Of a DNA stretch of 64,000 nt, positions 49,265 to 63,000 are shown piece after piece. A model generated the notes under the pieces. The model was given only the letters and a program-made list of their open reading frames with translations, had not been told where the DNA came from and searched no databases. Every line of letters starts with the position of its first letter. Positions within the stretch are counted from its first letter, which is position 1. This DNA is from Rotaria macrura (lineage: Eukaryota; Rotifera; Eurotatoria; Philodinida; Philodinidae): contig OENT01000038.1 of assembly GCA_900239685.1 (NCBI GenBank), forward strand, positions 124,001 to 188,000, in the 5' to 3' direction. Both the position numbers and the translations under genes were made by a program.

Positions 49265-51625
49265 GCAATCAGTTTGATTACTTGAAAAATCATGAACTAT
49301 CAATAGAATGTAAATGTTCCGTGTATTCTAAAGAAACTCATCTTCAGTTAAAATTGCTTTTCGTGGTATTTCGATGATTTCTTTATGATATTGTGTGCAT
49401 AATTAAAAATTAAAATTCATGTAAAAAGATCATTTTGAAAGAAAAGTTTTATTAAAAAAAACAACAACCATATTTATGAATCTTATATAAAGAATAAAAC
49501 CATAGTTTGGTTATCTTAGACATGAAACCATTGAGTGCAAGCGTGTTAAACTATAAAAGTAGACAAGAATTTCTTTTCATACAGATACATGTAACAACGC
49601 ATTTGATTAGATTTGTGACGCATAAAAGGATATAGAGAAGTATTTTTCTTTACAACGAGCGCAAACAGATTGATTAGAAGAACTCGTTCACTATTTTATC
49701 GTCTTTTCAGATACCATGCATTATTTATAGCTAGCAGCATCCGATTAACAGCCGAACACGGGAGTTTACGAAAGGCTAATTTGACTGATGTCACATCTGA
49801 TAAATGTTGTTTTCTTTTTGTTGCTTTTGCGAACATAACTGAAACAGACTTCTGTGCAATTTCTTTCCAACTGTAATTGTATTGATCATTATCATTATAA
49901 TGAACCAACAACAGTACATTTAATGAAAATTATAACTCTCTCGGGTGTGGCCTTATCGACATGTAATATTTTTTACCACTAGATCGTGCTGTTCAATTAG
50001 GGTTGGATGTCGTATTTTTTCTTCTCCGAATTGAAAAAGTCAATCGTATATACGCAGATACATCTCTTGTTGACATTGTCTTATGTTTGAAGTTATGTTT
50101 CATTGGATGAAAATTGTTCTATTTTCATAAAAATGTAATATTCGATTTAGGAAAGACGAGATAACGCGGTTATTCTCAAATACTCTTATATTCTCTAGTC
50201 GAATCAGAAGTTAAAAACTTGGAAAGAAGATCAAAATAGCATTCACACAAAAATAAACAGACTCTTTCACATGCTATCTACATGTGTTCTTGTTCTTGTT
50301 TGCGATCATACCATAGCTAAGGATTTATTCAATCCGAAAGGTTAGAACGGCTTGTGGCTATCCTATTTTCTATGAAATTTTACTAGCTTCTTCTTCTTCC
50401 TTGAACTAATACAGAGACTACTTAGAGTTTTATGAAATTGAGAAGTTCATTCTTGTTTCATATACATTATTTTTTTCTAAAGAGAGATTAAACCAATGGT
50501 TACATTGACATTTCTCTAACTGAATAGCATACTTTAAAAATAGACTTCGCTGTTTTGTTTTTGTTACTTATTCAGGAACTCAAATCTATCGTGATCAATG
50601 ATGGAGCCGTCAAACATCGTTTGTTTTTTAGTCCATCATTATTTGACTGACAATAGCTACATGCGCATCTAGTCTTCTTCCTGTTGGTATTACAGAATGC
50701 TAATTATCTATGAAATAAACAGCTAGAAAATTGTAACCGCTTGTCACCCCTCGATAGGACAAAATAGTATGATTTTTTCGAAGAAGAAAAATAATTGATG
50801 CATTCCTATCAAAAATCATTAGAGAAAAGAGCACATCTTCATAGACGTTATTTTGCACAATGGTCTGTGATTAAAGATCCTACTCAGTTGAATGATTACA
50901 GAAATATCCATCATATTAGAGAATACTCTGTTTTACTAAAAATTTAGTCTCTTCAGTCATCATGCGCGTTATCTAAATATTGACATATATTTTCCTTCAA
51001 TTTTCCTTCTCAGGTAGACGAAAATTTTTAATAACTAAAATATCTCATTATATAATATTATATAATTTAATATGAAATTTGTTTATCGTGACTCTAGCCA
51101 TAGGGGATAGAAGAATGTATGGTCATATAGTTGATTGTATTTTGATTCTTTTGTTGTTGCTTTTCGATTTTGAAGAACAAGCAAGAACGAGAGGTGAGGA
51201 TTAATTCAATGAAACAAAAAGCCACAAAGGGAAAACTGTAATAAACGGAACTATGGCTGTTGCTTTTGTTGCTTTTCTTGTTTTGAATCTTTTTTTCTTT
51301 TTCTAATTAGAGCGAATGTGCACCCTAGAGGTAATCAGAAAAGAAAAAAAAGATCGAGCAAGAGAAGCTAAGACACAGAAACACAGAGAGAAGGAGAGAG
51401 ACAGAGGAGGGGGGGGGGTGGTGGGAGAGAAGCCAGCAAGCAGAATAAAAAACAGAAAGTTATCAAGAATCTTTATTATTTTAACATCAGCATCAATTGT
51501 TTTGTCCTTTATCCTTCTTCTATTGTCTATTCCTGAAATGCTTTTCAAACTATTTAAAATTTATTGATCGTATTTTTGAAAGTAAATCCTTTTAAACTTG
51601 AAGATATGCATCATGAATAATTACG
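46354..51625. other. Gene-free region between geminin and the GPCR
   Basis: About 5.3 kb, AT-rich, with TA microsatellites and a purine/G-run patch at 51330-51440. Frames of 60-100 codons here are low-complexity, overlap antisense frames and have no recognisable domain. It presumably includes the geminin 3'UTR and the GPCR promoter. Confidence 0.5.
49238..49264. repeat. (TA)n microsatellite
   Basis: Perfect alternating AT tract of about 27 bp following a CATACATACAT stretch. Confidence 0.85.
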
Positions 51626-54600
51626 ATGAGTATTTTAATATCTACGACGTACGTCGGTATTACCAATTCTACATTTCACAACAATCTGACCATGATAGCC
51701 TCATCATCACCATCAACAGCAATAACAGTACCAATGCCTCTTTGGATACGAATATTAATTTTAGCATGTATGGTTTTAATTGATATTAGTGTATTCTTGG
51801 GTAATTTACTTGTTATATGCGCTTTTTTTCGTACGCGTCGTTTACAAACAGTAACTAATTATTTCATAGCATCATTAGCATTTGCTGATGCTCTAGTCGC
51901 AATATTTGTTCTTCCATTAAGTATTTATTATTATCAACGTGATCGTTCATGGAAACTTGGTTTAATTTTATGTGATCTATGGGTCTCATCTGATGTATTG
52001 CTGTGTACATCTAGTATACTTAATTTAACTTGTATATCTGTTGATCGTTATATGGCTATAACAAGACCGCTGACCTATACAGCATATAGATCGAAATTTT
52101 TAGCCCGTATTATGATTTTACTCGTATGGATTGTTTCATTTGTTATAACATGTCCACCTATATTTGGTTGGCGTGATTCAAATAGACAACATACGGTATG
52201 TTGTTACAAAAAGACGAAGTTTTTCTTCGTGTTTCTTTTTCTTACAATATTTGACTCTATCATAAAACAGCTATTAGAAATTAGACGATGTAAATATTTT
52301 AGACGATGAAAACTGTAATCATACAACATTCTATCATTTTTCTTTCAGTCGTACTATCCTTTGTTATGGCTTGACAATAGAGTTAAAAGTTAAAAAAAGA
52401 ACTATCCAAGAAAAAAAGATAAACAAACTCAATAGCAGCAATTTTTTTATTTTCAAATAATATTTTTCTTTTGTTTAATAGATACAACACTATACTATCA
52501 TGCATAGATTAATATTAGGAGTCATAATTATAGTTAAAAAAGAAACTAGAAAGTTCAAGCGTAATTTATGCTCATCTAATTTAGGTTGAACATGAGCATA
52601 GATGTGAATTGAATACGGCTCGAGGATATGTTGTCTATTCAGCATTGGGATCATTTTATATTCCAGCTGTTACAATGGTATTTGTATATATACGTATATT
52701 TATGGTTGTATATGATCGTGAAAATTTAATGCATACAATTCAAACGAATACGAATAATGCGACTATATCATTATCTCCAAGAGCGAATCATAATGGTTTA
52801 TTGAAAGGAAGAAGTCCTTCGGATGATACAAATGATGATAATATTCAAGATTTAACAAATAAAATTGAAAAAAATTATGTTTGTCGTTGTTCATGTCTTA
52901 GAACTAAATCTCAACGAAGCAAATCAAATTTACATCAGCAAACTTCATTATCAGCATTAAATAATAATGGTTTGAATACTGAACGAAAACAAAATGGCTA
53001 TCTTATTTATCGTTTTACAAATAATACTAATAATGATAATAATAATACTAGTCATTACAGTTCAAAATCGACACCAAATACAACCCGATTTACATCGAAA
53101 GCAACAGCAACACTATTTTTTCGTCCATGCACATTATCAAGGCGGAAAGTAACGAATTTATCTGACCATAGTTATCATTATCGACGTCATTATTTATCAC
53201 GTATTGGCGCTGAATACCGATTTCGTACATGTGATTCACCGTGCTATGAACTAAAACAATTTCAAAATTCATTACCATCATTAATTAAACCTCGAGCAAA
53301 TTCAGTGGATCAACTATCAACAAGTAATAGATGTGATTTAGATACAGATTTAAATCAAAATCAACAAATGAAAATTTCAACTAGTTATAATTCAACTAAC
53401 TTCAATGATAAAAAACAAGTATGATGTTGTTTTCTTCAGTTTTTTTTAATATTATAAACGGAGATGGAATACTTCCTGGAACGTGCTGCTCCTTTTCACA
53501 TTCTCAGCTAGCGTACATATTCTGTATAATAATAAATATATTAATTTATAACTTAGATTTCCTTTATTTCCGTTATTTAACCAAATTTTCAATTCGAAAA
53601 GCAGGTTAAAAAGAAAATTATTCATCTAGACGGTAATGACCGACAGAGAATATTTATCTACTTCTTAAAAACTCGATAGAAATATTTTTCTCGCATTTTC
53701 GCAGTAATATGTTTCGAAAGAAAAATAATAGCTCATCTCATATGCTAGTACGTCTTTCAAGATGAGGAAAAATGAATTATTGACTTAAAATGCACTTGAA
53801 AGGCATTGCAGCGACATCACTACGAACAACTTTGCTGTTCTCTTGCTTTAATTAATTCGGTTAGTTTCGTACACGCCGTGATCCATATGACCAACAAAAG
53901 TATTATTCCCACAAAGGATTGCTAAACGATGATGAAGATCTAATCTATGTTCAATAAAGCTCGATAAAATAGCTCTACTGATCTCATAGACAGACTAAAG
54001 ATAGAAATAATTAGGCCTCTTTTGAAAATTAAAGAAGAACACAAAGACGTTAATCCTTCAGATTCTATGGAATATTCACTAGAGACATGTTGACAAATGA
54101 TCAAGAGAATACATTTTTATTGCAACATAAAATGGATGACATAATGAATAATATGTTCAGTGTTATAAATAAAAAACAAAGAAAAGTTCTAATCGAAACA
54201 AACACAGTACATGTAATGAATTACGAATAAGCGATATTTTTAATGAGACAACATCTTTTACAATAATTAAAACTATGACGTAAATTCGAATAGAATTTTA
54301 GTTTAATATACCAGAAAATGAAAAAAAAATATATATATATCAAAAGTTGAATTATTAAAGGTTCTTAGTTTATTATTTTTGAAACAACACTATTCATGTG
54401 CATTTTATGAAATAATTCTCTTAGTTTAATCAAATTTTCAAGTGATCACGAAAGAGAAGATTACTTCAAAGAAAAATATTATCGAAGTTTTCTTTTCTGC
54501 AGGGAAATCAGATAGGAATCGTGATAAAATACACATAAACTGTGTATCGAGGCCAACGCAAATCTAAATCATGAAAACCCTGAATTCAACTAATCCTAAT

Positions 54601-55866
54601 ATGGATAAAATATTGAGCTAGAATAGATCTACGAAAATCAGATGATTGATTTATCAAACTACAAAAATTATTTTACAAATCTTCGACAAGACAAAACAAA
54701 TGCATTTATCAATTTAACAACAATCAAAGTTTTATTTTTGTATCCTATTTTTCATTCTATTTTCTTAGAATGACATCAATAATATTATTTTGTCGAATAA
54801 AGAAATCGATAACTCAAAATTCGAACATTTACATGGAATAACTCAATCATTAAATGAATTACCAAATGATGTAACAGGATTATCATCGCATGAACAAATG
54901 AAACCATTCAAATCAGATTATTGCAAGAATCTATCACAATGTTTATCATTGAAAGAAAATCAATCGATGCAAAGTTCAGCACATTCACTTGTCCACGAAT
55001 CTAAATCAATACCGGAACAAACACGCATAAATCGTCGAACAAAACCTTCGCGTTTAACACAATTACCGCCATCAGCCATGATAATTCAACAATTCAAACA
55101 AAAACATGATATGATACACAACATTAGCAGTACAAGTACTACTAATAACAATAGCAATAACAATAATAATTCCTCAGTGAAATCGAATCAATCAAAAACA
55201 TCACTGACCCATAAAAATGATAATAATATTAATTATTCCAAGTACAGTTGCTGTTATTGTTATCCTTGTATAAGACCATTGAATAATTGGTGTGAAAATA
55301 CAAATCATCAAATCTGTGGTTATACACCGAATCAATCATTAACCAATGATGATGATGATGATGATAAATTATCATCGAATGATACAAGTCACCGTGGAAC
55401 TATGATGAGTGTATCGAATACTGGTTTGCGTGCTAAAGAGCACTCAAATTATAGTATATTAGGCTCATCATATCATTCTCATCATCATCAATCTACGAGT
55501 GGAAATACGCAAAATTCATCACATGATGCCAATCGCCGTGAGCGTATACGTTTCATGAAAGAACAAAAAACAGCGAAAACATTAGCTGTTGTCGTCGGTG
55601 GTTTTATTCTTTTTTGGTTACCATTTTTTATTATGTATGTTATACCACCGGAAACATATTCATTTAGTGCTACGACAGTTACCTTAATCACGTGGCTTGG
55701 CTATTTTAATTCAATCATTAATCCATTCATTTATGCTTATTGTTCAAAACAATTTCGTATGGCATTCTGGAATATAACATTTGGTATGTGTACTAAAAGG
55801 TCCAATGCCTTAACACCGGCATCAGTTAAAACTAGACAATCACAACGATTTACGACGAATGGATAA
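51626..55866 (+). CDS. Biogenic-amine G-protein-coupled receptor (octopamine/adrenergic-like)
   Basis: Three exons: 51626-52195, 52585-53418, 54769-55866; 833 aa. Class A aminergic hallmarks are all visible. TM1 has GN (N60); TM2 has LAFAD (D88). TM3 begins with C116 and carries the amine-binding D123 in LWVSSDVLLCTSSILNL, then DRY at 140-142. ECL2 has the partner Cys (HRCELN). TM5 reads GYVVYSALGSFYIPAVT with the two Ser positions typical of catechol/phenol amines. TM6 has FWLPFF (near 755) and TM7 has NPFIYAY. The TM5 phrase is closest to octopamine and alpha-adrenergic-like receptors, but serotonin or dopamine specificity cannot be excluded. The third intracellular loop is about 510 residues of Asn/Ser/Thr-rich sequence with Cys clusters. 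Intron 1 lies before ECL2 and intron 2 (1350 nt) inside the loop. Polyadenylation AATAAA occurs near 56043. The N-terminus has NST and NLT glycosylation sites. Confidence 0.92.
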
Positions 55867-58800
55867 ATTTTATACGTATTTATTATTATTATTTTCTTTC
55901 TTGTGTATCTCTGTACATAACGAATTTTGTTTGCGCCCGGTTATCGTTTCTGGTTTGTTTTTCTTTTGGCTTTCTTCTATTCTTTTATGTATAAGTAAAA
56001 CAGACAAAATATACCAGTGATGAATAATTCTACTGCACATGAAATAAAATAAAAGAAAGAAGAAATTATTCTAATGAGCAAAACTGGTTGTTAATGTTTC
56101 GGTTTCTAATTAGATACTGATTTTTATAAAAGAATAAAAATGAGATTTATGTAATTACTTGTATGCATTAATCCGATAAAAATAATACTTTTATTAATAA
56201 ATTATAGAGATGATTTCATAGTTGAGAGGGAATAAACACTTCTAATCCAGATTGTGAATAATTATCTAAGATTAGAAATGAAGCTGAACATAGAAATCTT
56301 TCAAAATTATTAAATGCATTTCAAATCAACTTCTAGAGATAATCATTGAAAGGAAGTATGTCATTTAATTTTTAAGTCAATCATACACTGAATAGATCGT
56401 TTTTGCGATTGTCAATAGCTTTTCCTACTTAAAATTATTTCTCAATCGAGCTCGTTTGCATCGATAGCGACGAGAGGAATAATGTGTTAGTAATTTGAAA
56501 ATCGATCAGATTTCTTTGTTCATCCACGAATAATACGTCCTACTGATACATTAGTATTGAGAAGAAAAATTCATAGGTATACGATGAGAACTGAGTATCT
56601 CGCGTTATTATAGAGAATATCTTGCATTATTAATTGGTGTAAAAGAACAAATAATTAGTACGTCTCTAGTGCATATCGAATCTAATCTATTGCATAATTA
56701 TGACATCATGCGTTACATTTTAGTAAGTAATTTTGCACATACGGCTCACAATGTATTTGTCTCAAAGCATATAAAGTTGTGCGCTAAATTTAACTCATAA
56801 CAAGATTACTAAAGATCAAAGTATGAAAGAACGTGTGACTTTAGATTAAGTCTTTCATTTAACATATCACATATAAGGAATCAACACAAGACATTCAATA
56901 TCCACTTAAAATTTCATCCCTAACGTTCAGCTTATTTCTCTTACGGAATTACTTTCTCGTTCGACGATTAATTAGAATTTCGATGAAAAAGTAGAAATAC
57001 TAGGCATAGTCGGTCCAGAAGAAAGCTCTCACTAGCAAACTAACAATTTTAAAATTTTATTGGCCATTCGCATGCGCAGAATGCGATATTCAACACGATA
57101 CACGATATAAATAATAAAACATTTTTGAAGGGCTTGCTCTTCTTCTTTCTTGGTTCCAGTTGAGTAGCGTTGGAAAATAAGTTTCGTAGTTTAAAAAATT
57201 TTATCGGACAAAAGTCCAAATTAATGATTGTTTCTAAATATAGGAGAAAATAGAGCCGATATTTTGATCTTCTTAAGTTTTCTGTTCAAATCCTTGAATA
57301 TCAAAATGAAACATATTTTCTTACGCAACTCTCAACGAGCTCTATTGAACAGGTAAGAAGAAAACAAACAACGTTCTTCATAATAACTAGGTTGTACACA
57401 TCATGTAGAGATTGCAAATATCTTAATATTTCAATATCATCGGCCATGCATGCTAATGACCACTAATATTTTCAATTTGTTCGTTTGTTAGTGAAAGTTT
57501 TTTGCTGAACCGAATATATTCAGTATTTTTTAACTCACAATATAAGAATCTCCATTATATATACGTATATCATTCAAGTGAAGCATTTTTTATTTAGACA
57601 TACAAACGAAAACATAACACTAGATGGATTGCGTTTCAATTAAGAAAAATTGCCTTTTTTCCTACTCCGTATACATCATTCTTTTACCGAATTTTAAAAT
57701 TGTTGTTTTGAATGAAGTAAAATAGACAAAAGCAATGCATTAGAGAACAAGAAAATGAAATTTTTGACGAGAAATTCTCATGCGTCACTAGTATTAATAG
57801 AATTAATTCGTGTCACGATACAAATAGAACCAGTCAATGAAGCGAACAATGAAGATTTACTATAAGTTATCAAATTCATTACCATGAATTAATACTTAGT
57901 TTATATGAAAGTGGTGGAATGATAGTGCAATCTTTTTAAATATTAATGGTAGTAAAAAAAAATAAAAAGAACGAGAAGTCAAAACGTACAGCACTATTCA
58001 CTTTAATAGAATACATGTCATCGTGCCCTAGAGTTCAAATGAAAGTTTTTCTTTCAATGGGAAAGAAGTGATAAGATCTATGTAATGTTGTCCATAAATA
58101 AATACAGTATGTTCATTATAATAGATGAAAATAGGGAGAAAATTGGTAAAGAAAACCAATATATTATTCATAATCGTTCAGGATTAAGTGATTTAAAAAA
58201 AAGTATCATCAAGTTTTGTAATTCGAAAGCAAAGCTGATCAACATCGAGATAACTTGAAAAATAAACTTAAAATTGAATGATAGTGGATTTTATTCTAAT
58301 GAAGTATTTTACGAGGAACGAAACTTTGAATATGCATTAATTTATGCCATTACTAGCATTAGTACTGATGCATCTGGCAATACACGATGTTATGTAATTC
58401 ATCAACTTTAAAAACGAGCATTTATTATGAGAAATAGATTGACAATCAATGAAAATAAAAATCAGAACTGTCTTCTGTCAACAACATTCTGTTCGTGTTA
58501 AATTGAACATAACCAGATTAAGTATTAATCATGGCAGAGATATCTTTGTGCATGCACTTGTCACTCATCACATTCATAATTCGATAAAATAAATCATTTC
58601 GAGGATATTATTGTAGATTCTTGAGTATTTATAAATTGTCTTCAATGTTGTTTTTGCTAACATATAAATAAATTACGTACGTAAACATTTCAAAAATCGA
58701 ATCCCAATTCTCCAGTTTTTTATTCAAGCAATAGCCAATCTTGCAAATTTCAACAATTAGAATACGAATTGAAGTCGTGTTCATAATATCGAAATAAACA

Positions 58801-60026
58801 TATGGTCCGTTTCTCTACTATAAGAAGAATATCAGTTCTCTATTGGAGCAACTTTTAATTCCGAAACAGTGTGTGCTCTATTTGAAATAGCATCGATACA
58901 CTCGTCTTTTGATAGTATTCATTCTCTGATTTGCTGAAGTCCACTCTATTTAGTACGTGTGTTTGAAAGTTATAAAAATTTTGTTCTAAATTCATACTAT
59001 CAATTGATTGCTAACTAGTAGAGTCGATGATTTTGATAGTGTCCGAAAAAAGTATGTTCATAAGAGCGTTAATAACTCAAGATATAGATCTCAAAATTTT
59101 TATTTACGAAGTACAACAAATATTTTCTCTGTCGATTGATGTAATAGTAATTATGTAAGAGTATTCACGTATTATCTTATAGTGAGTGCGACAATAACAG
59201 GATGGGGAGTTAACTTTTGTGTAAATCTGTCGAACTGTGCAAATAAAATTTAAACTCATCTAAAAATGTATGATGATGATTGAGATACATAGTTTCATCA
59301 TCATCGAGATTCTAGAAGAAAGAAAGAAAGATTGGATGAAGATTCCAATCTGGTTGGATTACCCAGGAATTTGTTGAAGAAAAGAATATGTGAAGAAGTA
59401 CACAGGAAATTTTCACGCATGTTTTTCTTATTTTGAAGAAATGCGGTTCGATGATCATAACATATAATTTTTGATGAGTTTTTTTCTATTTAAAGGGTTC
59501 AGCAGAGTTAACAACAAAAACCAATGTTCACGAAACTTTTTACTTTTATTCATTCAAAATGTCGAGATAGATCAATTTAAAGTCTATTGAAAAAAATCCA
59601 GGTCGATAAGCCATCTGTCAAGGAATCTGGCAGTATGTCTTATTTGAAGGTTATTTCATAGAGAAAATGACCTTTTCTTAAAAATCTGCTCTAAGTTCAT
59701 GTGTAAATGGCAAAACTACATCAAAATTGACTCACCACCCTGTTATTGTCACTCTCACCGTAAGATAATGCGTGAATACTTTTCCATGATTATTATATTA
59801 TTCGATAGAAAAATGTTTGTTCTACTTCTTAAATTAAAATTTTGACATATGTGTCTCGTAGAATTTGAGTAGTTAAAATTTTTCTAAACATCCCCCCCCC
59901 CCCGCTTCCATACAATTAGAATCGCACATTATATTCATATTCTATTTTGAAGAATATATTTTTTTCAAATGAGAAGTGAACATTTTCAGCAGCGAAATTA
60001 TTTAATTGGTTTCAAGACCTAGCCGG
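55867..60026. other. Gene-free region with an inverted-repeat element
   Basis: About 4.1 kb. Apart from the GPCR 3'UTR and the inverted repeat listed separately, no gene is seen. An ATG-led 50-nt segment at 57306-57353 ending in a GTAAGA donor (MKHIFLRNSQRALLN) has no partner exon. Confidence 0.5.
59060..59890. mobile_element. Large inverted-repeat element (MITE-like)
   Basis: 59158-59220 (AGTATTCACG.ATTATCTTA, then GTGAG and ACAATAACAGG) is the inverse of 59715-59785. Weaker inverse similarity extends outward to about 59070 and 59870 (TCAAAATTTT.ATTTA.GAAGTA.AACAAA). The total is about 830 bp with a ~490-bp non-coding middle. A 12-13 base C run lies just outside the right arm (59891-59903). 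No clear target duplication was found, so the ends are approximate and the mobile origin is inferred from structure only. Confidence 0.5.
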
Positions 60027-63000
60027 ATGTTCTTGACTGTGGAATCGGATGTGTATCGGCAACTTGAATGTATAAGAGAACCAATTATTATGTGTCATTC
60101 ACGCGTAAAAGATAGCAAGTAAGTTTTGTTCTTTGTAAATTTAATTTAAATATTGATATTTCTTCTATTTTGGTGGAGTACTTCCGATCTGCCTTATTCG
60201 AGAAAAATTTCATGAAGGAAATGAAGTATGAAAAAACGACGAAAGGATTTTCATTGATATAGCTTAGATATTTCGAATTGTTTCTTGCTTATTTTGTAGT
60301 CAAACAGCACCACGTCGAGATGATGGTAAATATATATTTCACAATGAGTAAATGTTAGAATATCATTAATCAACGATGCCAACTAAAGCTATTCAGGTTT
60401 GTAAGACAAGACAAATAATTAATTGAATATATGCTGATTTACGAAACAATGCATTCTATATACTCTCTGCTCTGCAGCGCATCCATTCGACAACCATGTG
60501 GCTCCACCATTTGTGATAGTTTATAATTGGTTTGGTCAAAGAACCAGTCCATTGATGATTTGTATATGTGCAATGTTTGGAACAAAAGTAAACAATTGAT
60601 CTTTCGTTCTTATTTCTTTTCTTTTTTTTCTATTATTGAAGACAAATCAGTTGTTTTATGTTTTTTTAAAGAGATGAAATGAAGTTAGTTGTATGTGTTA
60701 TCATCGACAAAGAAGTCGATGCTTTACTTTTGGTAGAACAAACTCTTGGTCGTGGTTATTGGTTTCCTTTTGATGAAATCAAACCTGGTGAAACACGAGC
60801 TCTTGCAGCTAAACGAATAACTAGCAAAGTTAATTTCGAACTTTGATTGTATTTTGGACTATTTTGTGATTCATTTAGTTGTGTCCATATGATTTTGAAC
60901 TTCTCAATGTACTTAAAATTCGCTGTAGTGATCTACTACCATGTTTACCCAGTACACAAACATATTACCTAATCACTAAGGGACGATTGGTAATATTCAT
61001 CTTTGTCATCATACGACGAGCACATAACACTATCACATTGATATTATAGGCACGTGCAAATGGAACTAATTTAGTCAATTCAATATGGATGAATTTCGAA
61101 CGAATGAAAACAGCCATTAAAAACCGAGAATTACTCGGACTTGAACCGTACTATTTATTAAAATATATTCTCGAACGTCAACAAGTCAATGGTTGGGGTA
61201 AAATATGAAACATTATTTTTTATTTTTTTTTCTAAAATGAACACTTATCTGATTGTCTAATACGATGTAGATGAATTCGTATCCGGTGGACAAATGTTCG
61301 AAGAATCCATACTTCAATTCATTGATTGCAAACAACCTGATCCAAATAATCAATTGATAGCATCACCACAAGAACAACTTATGGGTTCAGCTAAATTCAA
61401 TATGAAATGTAAATTGAATTTCTATTAAATAAGAAGCGAAACAACAACAACAGCAGTTCTATAAATTGAATTATTCTTTTCTGTTTAGTGCAAGAGCGCA
61501 TTTTTAAAGAATTTTATTCATATACATTTCCCAGTGAATACATGAGCTTTCAAGCATTTATTGAAGCCATGGATAATAAATTATCAACGATTGAAAAAAC
61601 GAAAATGCAAGCTTATTTTCGTGCTTTTGATGGACAACAAAAGTCCTATTTAACCTATTCCGACTATTTACTTGGTTTGTTTGAGTCGTTGATATTCTTG
61701 TTTATGCCATATTCATTCTCGCCTTTTTTTTTTCATCTCTAAGGATTAGCAGCCATGGATCCAAGTACTTCACATGGAGGTAGACATTGGAATTAAAATA
61801 TAAAATTTCAATTCATATTAAACTTGTCAATGTAGGAGCTCCCGCTGAGCAACGTTGTCGATATATATTTCGCTTCTATAACATAAAAAATAATGGCAGT
61901 ATGAGCATGGAAGAATTTCGGTATGTATTTCGTGGGTCAAGATTCTTCTTCATTTTGTTTCCTACTCAACTAACACTTATGAAAATGAGTATACTAATTT
62001 CTATATATATATATAGACATGCATACATCTCACGGATACATTCACTATCATGAAAGCAAAGAATCAAGTTTCGATGTATGATCAGTTTTGAGCATCTCAC
62101 TTAAATTTTGTTTTTCTTTTGATAGTGCCATTCAAGGCATTAATAAAGAATCATTTTGAGGAGAACAACTTGCTCAGTTTTGGGTTAGGTCAACGTTGCC
62201 CACAAATTATAAACATGCTACTTCTGTTTAGAAAATTTTTGTATCTATACATTTCAATGGACGCTTTGAACATAAACTTTATTTTGATGTAGATATTTGA
62301 TGCATATCTCTAATTTTCTAATATTTTCAATAGAGAACTTCATACCGATGTTCAGAATCTCAAAGCTGGTAAAACAAATAATGATGCTCAACCTTACAGT
62401 GAAATCGTATCTGCTTATAAGTATGTTACCTCATTTTCTCTATTAACATGTTCACACTAGCCATAAATCAATATGCATCTATTGTAGTTCTTTTAATGTT
62501 CAAGTTAATAATGTGTTACAATTAACTGATTTTTTAAATTCAGTTGGACAATTGAAATATCGTGGAACATCTGTTCTATTTCGTCTTAGTACTAATGTAC
62601 AAGAATTATTACGAATGTGCAAGTAATATACATATATATATATATTTTTTTTCTCAATATGATGTTTTCGTACAATTGATTTCATTGAATTCAATTTAGA
62701 CGGTATAGAGATGTGAAAACAGATGGTTCCAACGATAGAGGTTAAGAAGAACATTAATATTTTCGCATTAAATCTAACCGAACTTCTGTTTTCTATGATA
62801 TTTTTCAGCTTCAGGAAATATCAGTTATGAAATCGCTGATCATTGTGTAACATTAAAAAAATCCGGTACACTCTCACAAGTCGAATCATTACGTTCCATG
62901 AATCGTAGTGATCAATTAAGTACAACGACAGAAAATGCATTAAAAAATTTACCGCGATCACCATCCGAAGAAATATTTGATCGAGTAATTGACTTATGAT

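Noticed and set aside
51303..51567. Paired frames on both strands at the purine/G-run patch
   Set aside because: Composition artefact of GAGA and G11-type runs just upstream of the GPCR.
57306..57353. ATG-led segment with a good donor as a first exon
   Set aside because: No downstream exon joins it; on length alone it could be chance.
60562..60587. Longer version of phosphatase exon 3 ending at the GTAAAC donor
   Set aside because: Joining it in phase to the next exon gives an immediate stop with either acceptor; the shorter end at 60561 keeps the frame. Still open to transcript evidence.
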